A program made the position numbers and the translations under genes. Below, in pieces: positions 58,702 through 64,000 of a stretch of DNA of 64,000 bases. The notes below the pieces were generated by a model that was given only the letters and a program-made list of their open reading frames with translations, was not told the origin of the DNA and made no database searches. The stretch is from Streptomyces sp. NBC_00358. Lineage in GTDB: Bacteria; Actinomycetota; Actinomycetes; Streptomycetales; Streptomycetaceae. The stretch covers positions 7,626,001 through 7,690,000 of the forward strand of contig NZ_CP107976.1 of assembly GCF_036099295.1 (NCBI RefSeq). Direction: 5' to 3'. Numbering within the stretch: position 1 is the first letter of the stretch; the number at the start of each line of letters is the position of its first letter.

Positions 58702-58910
58702 ACCCTCCACCGCACGAGCGCGAGCACCAGGGCGGGCCGGGGGAGCGCGCGTCGCGGCGAACCGTCGGGTCCGTCGCCACCGCGCGCGTCGGCGCGACGA
58801 AACCGTGCCGCTCCGTCCGGCGAGCCCCGCACCGGGCACCCGCCCCCTCCCGCGTACGTACCCTCGTACCTCTGGACCTCGTCCTTCCGAACAAGGAGCC
58901 CCAGCCGTGA
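58698..58910 (+). CDS. Possible 70-aa bridging ORF
   Basis: ATG at 58698 overlaps the stop of the preceding gene as ATGA, and its TGA overlaps the GTG of the next gene at 58907. The product is basic and low-complexity (MNPPPHEREHQGGPGERASR at the start). Third-position GC is roughly 84 per cent, lower than the neighbours. It may be a real coupling peptide or just an open frame in a 205-bp spacer. Confidence 0.25.
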   Translation: MNPPPHEREHQGGPGERASRRTVGSVATARVGATKPCRSVRRAPHRAPAPSRVRTLVPLDLVLPNKEPQP

Positions 58911-59785
58911 CCGAGCACGTCGAGTGGAGTGAACCGGAGGCCACCGCCGCACCGGCGAACGCCCCCGTCACCCCTGCCGACGCCGCCGACGCGGCGCGGC
59001 TCGTCGCCTTCGGGCTGCAGCCCAAGCTGCAGCCCGCGCGCGACCAGGAGTACGCCGAGCTGCTGCGCCGCTACCGCGAGGACCCGCCCTTCGCACGGCT
59101 CGCCGACGCGGTCGCCGCCGGGCTGGGGCTGATCGTCCTGGAGGTGTCCCCGCGCGCGGGGATGGCGGTGACCGCCGCCGAGGACTCCGTCTTCGCCGTC
59201 CGCATGGGCGACTACGCGCGTCGCGCCTCGACCGACTCCGGAGACCGCTTCCTGCACGGACTCGCCCACCTCGCCGTGGCCGCCCTGGCCTTCCCGCGCC
59301 CCGAGGACCTCGCCGACGACGGCTACATCGGGCGCGTCTCGGTCAACGGGGTCGACGCGTTCGTACGACAGGCCTGCCGGCGCCTGGAGGAGCGCGCCGA
59401 GGAGACCGGCGAGAACACCGACCCGGCGACCGACGCCCCCGGACTGGAGGCGGCCTGGCGGATCTGGGCACGGCGCAGCTCCACCGGGGCCACCAAGGAC
59501 GCGCGAAGGCTGTCCGGCTCGACCACGGGCATCATCGCCAAGGCCGTCGCCTTCCTCACCGACTCCGGGTTCCTCCAGCGCACCGGGGACGACGCGGGCG
59601 GGACGTACCGGACGACGGCCCGCTATCAGCTCCAGGTCCGTGACATGGCGGGCAGCGCGGCCATGGCCGAACTGCTGGAGCTGGGCATCGTCCCGGTGAC
59701 CGACGGCACGGCGACGCTGCTGCCCGCCGCGGACACCGACGACCTGGAGCTCGTGGCCGGAGCCGGACTTCCCTTCCACGCCTGA
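58907..59785 (+). CDS. MksE (JetB)-like winged-helix protein of a condensin-type cassette
   Basis: A 292-aa protein. After an acidic Ala-rich N terminus, two winged-helix-like units can be read: about 40-160 (YAELLRRYREDPPFARLADAVAAGLG, then RFLHGLAHLAVAALAFPRPEDL) and about 180-280 (TTGIIAKAVAFLTDSGFLQRTGDDAGGTYRTTARYQLQVRDMAG, broken at the wing). The second reads like the C-terminal winged helix of MksE/ScpB-type KITE proteins. The GTG at 58907 has AAGGAG. It lies between the kleisin-like and SMC-like genes, as MksE does. Confidence 0.6.
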   Translation: MTEHVEWSEPEATAAPANAPVTPADAADAARLVAFGLQPKLQPARDQEYAELLRRYREDPPFARLADAVAAGLGLIVLEVSPRAGMAVTAAEDSVFAVRMGDYARRASTDSGDRFLHGLAHLAVAALAFPRPEDLADDGYIGRVSVNGVDAFVRQACRRLEERAEETGENTDPATDAPGLEAAWRIWARRSSTGATKDARRLSGSTTGIIAKAVAFLTDSGFLQRTGDDAGGTYRTTARYQLQVRDMAGSAAMAELLELGIVPVTDGTATLLPAADTDDLELVAGAGLPFHA

Positions 59786-59857
59786 CGTCCGCCCGCAGCC
59801 CCCGGCTCCCTCCCCCCACGACCTCACCTCCCCACACGACTACGAGAGTCCGCCGCC

Positions 59858-62800
59858 ATGTACGAGCTGTCCCGGGTCCGCCTCTACTCCATCGGGCCCG
59901 CCGGTGCGCGTTACGCCGACACCGTGCTGGACCTGCGCGGAGTCGGCGAGCCCGTGCCCGACCCCGCGCCCACCCAGGCGGAGTTCTTCGAGGAGGAACC
60001 GGTCGGCCCGCCGCGCAGGCCCGCGCCCGCCGGCGTGCTCTTCCTGGAGAACGGCGGCGGCAAGTCGGTCCTGCTCAAGCTGATCTTCTCGGTGATGCTG
60101 CCGGGGCACCGCAACACCCTGGGCGGCGCCAGTTCCGGCGTGCTGCGCAAGTTCCTGCTCGCCGACGACTGCGGACACGTCGCGCTGGAGTGGCAGCACA
60201 CGCTGACCGGTGAGTGCGTGGTGGTCGGCAAGGCGAGCGAGTGGCGCGGACGGCAGGTCTCCAACGACCCGCGGAAGTTCGCCGAAGCCTGGTACTCGTT
60301 CCGGCCGGGGCCCGGACTCAGCCTCGACAACCTGCCGGTCGCCGAGGCCACCGCCGTACGGCCGACCGCCGAGGGCACCTCCGGGGCGCAGGGCCGGCGC
60401 CGCACCATGAAGGGCTTCCGCGACGCGATCACCGAGGCCGGCAAGGCCTACCCGCACCTGGAGGTGCACTGGGAGGAGATCCACGACCGCTGGAACGAGC
60501 ACCTCGGTGACCTGGGCCTGGACCCCGAACTCTTCCGCTACCAGCGGGAGATGAACGCCGACGAGGGCGAGGCGGCCGGCCTCTTCGCGGTCAAGAAGGA
60601 CTCCGACTTCACCGATCTCCTGCTGCGCGCGGTCACCGACACCCGCGACACGGACGGGCTCGCCGACCTGGTCGGCGGCTTCGGCAACAAGCTGGGCCGC
60701 CGCGCCGAACTCATCGCCGAACGCGACTTCACCGCCGGTTCCGTGGACCTGCTCGGCCGGATCGTCGACGCCGCCGAGGCACGATCCCGCGCGCGTGACA
60801 TCCACACCGGCGCCGAGCGGCGGACGCGCACGCTGGCACGTCGGCTGTCCGCGCGGGCCGTACGGGAGCGCGTGCGTGCCGGGGAACTCGCCCAGCGCGT
60901 GACCGCCGCCGCGTACGCCGTCACCCACGCCGAGGGCGCCCGCGAGCGCAGTGCGCTGATCGCCGCCGAACTCGCCTACCGCCACGCCTCGCTGGCCCTC
61001 GCCGGCGCCGAGAAGTCCGCGGCCGCGCAGAAGCGCGAGCTCGCCGACGCCCGCACCCTGCACGCGGCCTGGCAGGCAGCCGAGGCCGTGCTGCGCCACC
61101 GTGCCGCCGCCGACCGCTCCACCCGCGTGGCCGACGCGATCCGAGAGGCCGAACGGGACGCCGCTCCCGCCCTCGCCGCCCGCGCCAGGGCCGCCGTCGA
61201 CCTCGTCCGCGCCCTGCACCGGGCCGCCGAGGGCGCCGAGTCGCTCGCCAACGAGGAGGAGGAGCGGTCCGCGGGACTCCAGGAGGTCGGCGAGACGGCA
61301 CACGCCGACTCGACGGCCGCCGCCACCGCCGCACAGCGCGCCCGCAGCGAGGTCGGGCATCTGCGCCAGCGGCTGGCCGAGGTCGAGCAGGAGACCGCCG
61401 AGGCGGTCCGGGCCGGCTGGCTCGACGACACCGCCCCCGACGCCGACCCGGCTCGGGCCGCCCTGGCCGCCAGCGACGCCGAGAAGGCCGCCGTCGCCGA
61501 CTGGGACACCGCCCGTGAGGCCTCGCGGCGCGCCGCCGACCAGGCGCGCGAGGCGGCGTCCGCCGAGTCCCGCGCCGAGCTGACCGCGGCCCGCGCGGCG
61601 GACGCGGCGACGGCCGCGGAGCGGTCGTACGAAGCGGAGCGGCGCACGGCCGAGGTACTGGCGCAGGAGGAGCGCCTCGCGGAACTGCTCAGCCTGCCCG
61701 GCACGGACACCCGCCGCGTCGTTCCGCGGCCGCGCCGTGACGAGGAGTCCGACGGTCCGGCCGACCTCTCGGACGCTGCGCCGCTGGCTCCCGAAGAGCT
61801 CGACCGGTACGCCGACGAACTGCGCGAACTCCTCGACGACGGGGTCGCCTCCGCGGAGCGGCAGCTCTTCGAACTGCGCACCGCCGCGGCCGACGACGCG
61901 CGGATCCTCGGGGCGCTCGGCGACGGCGGGCTGCTGCCCCCCGGCCCGGACGTCCTCGCCACCGTCGAGTACCTCGGCGAGCACGGCATCCCGGCGCTGC
62001 CCGGCTGGCGCTACCTCGCGCAGGCCGTCGACCCCGTCGACCACGTGCGCGTGCTGGCCGCCCGGCCCGAACTCGTCGACGGCGTGATCATCACCGACCC
62101 GGACACCCACGCGCGGGCCCGCGAGGCACTCAGCGAAGCGGCACTGCTGCCGCGCTCGGCGGTGGCCGTCGGCACGGCCGCCGCGCTGCTCGCCCCGACC
62201 CCGGCCGGCGACGCGGGAGACGGCGGTGTCTTCCTCGTACCGCCGAACCCGGCCATGCACGACGAACACGCGGCCGACGAGGAGCGCCAGACGCTGCGGG
62301 CCCGCACGGGCCTGCGGGACGAGGAGATCCGTACCCTCGCCGCCCGCCTCGGCAAGGACCGGGAGCTGGCCGCGCGGCTCGCCTCCTGGCGCACCGGCTG
62401 CCCCGCGGGGCGGCTCGCCGAACTGGCGGCTGCCGCCGGGGACGCGCGCGCGTTCGCGGAGGAGGCCGAGGCCGAACTGGCCGAGGCCCGCACGGTCCGG
62501 GCCGAGGCGGACGAGACGGCGGCCGACGCCGCCCGAGTACGCGACGAGCGGCAGGAGGCCGCGCAGAAGGCCCGGCGTGCCGCCGACGCCCTCGCCGGAC
62601 TCGCCTTCCGGCTGCGTGAACGCGCCGGATGGCAGGTCAAGGTGCGGGAACTCGCCGACGAGGCGGCCGAGTCGGAGGCCCGCGCCCAGGTGTGCCTGGA
62701 GCGCGCCCGCGCCGCCGACGAGGACCGCCGCGCCACCCAGCGCGCCGCCGACGACGCCCGCCGCACGGCCCGCGCGCTGCGCGCCGAACGCGCCGAGATC

Positions 62801-64000
62801 GCGGGCGCCCCCGACGAGGTGACCCAGGACGCGACGCCGCCGGCCAAGGCCTCGCTGCCCGCCCTGCGGGAGGCCTACCGGGCCGCGTCCCAGCTGTACG
62901 AGCAGGTCGGCGTCGGCGCCGACCTGCGGTCCGAGCAGGCTCGGGCCGAGAGCGACGAGAGCGCGGCGCTCGCCGACCTGGACCGGCTCAGCAACAAGGT
63001 CCGCACGCGGGCCGCGCAGCTCCTGGAGTCGCCGGACGGTTCCGACAGCCCCTCCCGGCAGGCCGCCGCGGCAAGGGCCGAGGAACTGGTGCAGCTCCTG
63101 GAGACCAGGATGTCGACCGCCAGCGAACAACTCGGGCGGCTGCGCGGCGAGGCCGAACGGCACGCGCCCGAGGACGGCGAGGTGCACACCGAGCTGGCGG
63201 ACGAACTCGTTCCGGCCGACGCCGAGCACGCCCAGACCCTGCTGCGCACCGCCACCACCGAACTCGCCTCCCGCACCGAGGCGTTGAACCGGGCCCGCGA
63301 GGCACACGCGGAGTTCCTCGACGCCCACCGGTCGGCCGAGGACGCGGCCGGCGGTTTCGACGAGACGTCGGCCCTGCTCAGGGATCTGATCCGGGAGCAC
63401 GTCGACGAGGAGCAGGACGAGGTTGAGCCCTACCCCGGCACCCTCGAAGAGGCACGGAACTCCGCCGCCGAGAGCCGCCGCTCGCTGCGGGGCTGCGCCG
63501 CCGACCTCTCCACGGCCGATTCCGCCGTCCGCGAGGCGAGCGACATCCTCGTACGGCACGCCAACTCCACCCGCTACGAGCAGGTCCGCACGCCCGCCCG
63601 GCAGCAGATCCGCGAGCTGCCCGCCTCCTCGCTGCCGGAGCACGCGCAGAAGTGGGCGGACGCGTTCGCGCCCCGGCTGCGCGTACTGACCGACGAACTG
63701 GAGCAGTTGGAGCGCAACCGGGACTCGATCGTGGACCGGTTGCGCGGGCTCGTGGAGTCCGCCCTCGCGACACTGCGTTCCGCGCAGCGCCTGTCGCGGC
63801 TGCCGGAAGGACTCGGGGAGTGGTCCGGGCAGGAGTTCCTGCGCATCCGCTTCGAGGAACCCGACCAGGCCACCCTCACCGAGCGGCTCGGCGAAGTGGT
63901 GGACGAGGCCACCCGTGCGGCCGTCAAGAAGAACTCCGACATGCGGCGCGACGGCATGTCGCTGCTGCTGCGGGGAGTCGGCGCGGCGCTCCAGCCCAAG
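59858..64000 (+). CDS. SMC/MksB (JetC)-like coiled-coil ATPase (3' end outside window)
   Basis: The first 1381 codons of an uninterrupted frame. The N-terminal ATPase half begins MYELSRVRLYSIGPAGARYA; its P-loop is LFLENGGGKSVLLK (ENGGGKS at residues 64-70), in which the first Gly of GxxxxGK[ST] is Leu. Residues about 300-590 and 800-1310 are Ala/Glu/Arg-rich coiled coil. A globular section between them (about 610-800, with HGIPALPGWRYLAQAVDP and DGVIITDPDTHARAREAL) sits where an SMC hinge would. The ABC signature and Walker B are expected beyond the window. The same DNA holds a 3.8-kb open frame on the minus strand, which is a GC shadow. Confidence 0.7.
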   Translation, partial: MYELSRVRLYSIGPAGARYADTVLDLRGVGEPVPDPAPTQAEFFEEEPVGPPRRPAPAGVLFLENGGGKSVLLKLIFSVMLPGHRNTLGGASSGVLRKFLLADDCGHVALEWQHTLTGECVVVGKASEWRGRQVSNDPRKFAEAWYSFRPGPGLSLDNLPVAEATAVRPTAEGTSGAQGRRRTMKGFRDAITEAGKAYPHLEVHWEEIHDRWNEHLGDLGLDPELFRYQREMNADEGEAAGLFAVKKDSDFTDLLLRAVTDTRDTDGLADLVGGFGNKLGRRAELIAERDFTAGSVDLLGRIVDAAEARSRARDIHTGAERRTRTLARRLSARAVRERVRAGELAQRVTAAAYAVTHAEGARERSALIAAELAYRHASLALAGAEKSAAAQKRELADARTLHAAWQAAEAVLRHRAAADRSTRVADAIREAERDAAPALAARARAAVDLVRALHRAAEGAESLANEEEERSAGLQEVGETAHADSTAAATAAQRARSEVGHLRQRLAEVEQETAEAVRAGWLDDTAPDADPARAALAASDAEKAAVADWDTAREASRRAADQAREAASAESRAELTAARAADAATAAERSYEAERRTAEVLAQEERLAELLSLPGTDTRRVVPRPRRDEESDGPADLSDAAPLAPEELDRYADELRELLDDGVASAERQLFELRTAAADDARILGALGDGGLLPPGPDVLATVEYLGEHGIPALPGWRYLAQAVDPVDHVRVLAARPELVDGVIITDPDTHARAREALSEAALLPRSAVAVGTAAALLAPTPAGDAGDGGVFLVPPNPAMHDEHAADEERQTLRARTGLRDEEIRTLAARLGKDRELAARLASWRTGCPAGRLAELAAAAGDARAFAEEAEAELAEARTVRAEADETAADAARVRDERQEAAQKARRAADALAGLAFRLRERAGWQVKVRELADEAAESEARAQVCLERARAADEDRRATQRAADDARRTARALRAERAEIAGAPDEVTQDATPPAKASLPALREAYRAASQLYEQVGVGADLRSEQARAESDESAALADLDRLSNKVRTRAAQLLESPDGSDSPSRQAAAARAEELVQLLETRMSTASEQLGRLRGEAERHAPEDGEVHTELADELVPADAEHAQTLLRTATTELASRTEALNRAREAHAEFLDAHRSAEDAAGGFDETSALLRDLIREHVDEEQDEVEPYPGTLEEARNSAAESRRSLRGCAADLSTADSAVREASDILVRHANSTRYEQVRTPARQQIRELPASSLPEHAQKWADAFAPRLRVLTDELEQLERNRDSIVDRLRGLVESALATLRSAQRLSRLPEGLGEWSGQEFLRIRFEEPDQATLTERLGEVVDEATRAAVKKNSDMRRDGMSLLLRGVGAALQPK

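Noticed and set aside
59840..63643. A 1267-codon open frame on the minus strand
   Set aside because: It is a high-GC shadow of the coiled-coil ATPase gene on the plus strand; its translation is Gly/Arg/Val-rich without any recognisable domain.

Overview
The window is chromosomal DNA of a Streptomyces. The evidence is very high GC with strong third-position GC bias, frequent GTG starts, dense operons with 4-bp ATGA/GTGA overlaps, an RbpA gene behind a sigma-R type promoter, and a gene order that, as I remember it, follows the Streptomyces coelicolor core chromosome (the SCO1400-SCO1450 interval, e.g. ppm1 and rbpA). I see no rRNA, tRNA, CRISPR array, prophage or complete IS element.

Layout. 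1-11.4 kb: metabolic genes, mostly single units: a flavin amine oxidase (5' end outside the window), an F420-dependent oxidoreductase, a DUF5995 protein, a GH6 cellulase, a uracil/xanthine permease, a secreted alginate-lyase-like protein, a thioesterase, an MFS exporter divergent from a ROK repressor around a perfect operator palindrome, and an NmrA-type reductase. 11.4-17.3 kb: an orphan chitinase-type promoter, then an FMN riboswitch and the riboflavin operon ribE-ribM-ribBA-ribH, followed by hisE-hisG and a PH-domain protein. 17.4-28.8 kb: two CNNM/CorC-type transporters, an EccA-like AAA+ ATPase, a P-loop kinase, a gene with three TTA codons, an amino acid permease, a MITE-like element, a Tat-exported C39 peptidase, a 48-aa membrane protein, a TetR regulator and a second orphan chitinase-type promoter. 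29-39 kb: an acyl-CoA dehydrogenase, an uncharacterised protein paired with an APH-fold phosphotransferase, an Lrp regulator, an amidohydrolase, ppm1, fxsA and rbpA. 39-48 kb: an MFS transporter, a glycerophosphodiesterase, a YczE membrane protein divergent from its MocR-type regulator, an FtsK-like membrane protein with a degenerate P-loop plus a small membrane partner, an ankyrin protein, a 19-codon micro-ORF and a HEAT-repeat protein. 48-51.2 kb: a coupled operon of two glycosyltransferases and an SGNH hydrolase. 51.4-56.8 kb: a coupled MFS / D-glutamate-cyclase-like / PxpABC 5-oxoprolinase operon divergent from an FCD-GntR regulator with a perfect operator.

57.2 kb to the right edge: a three-gene (perhaps four-gene) cassette that looks like a bacterial condensin of the MksBEF/Wadjet kind: a 505-aa kleisin/MksF-like protein, a 292-aa winged-helix MksE/KITE-like protein, and a very long coiled-coil ATPase with an atypical P-loop that runs off the window after 1381 codons without a stop. 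This is the best candidate for an undescribed system.

Two chitinase-type promoters (12-bp direct repeats around a TTGAC -35 box) sit without any chitinase gene at the two positions where, from memory, S. coelicolor carries chiI and chiD. They look like scars of two independent gene losses. All functional names below are inferred from reading translated sequence; no database search was run.
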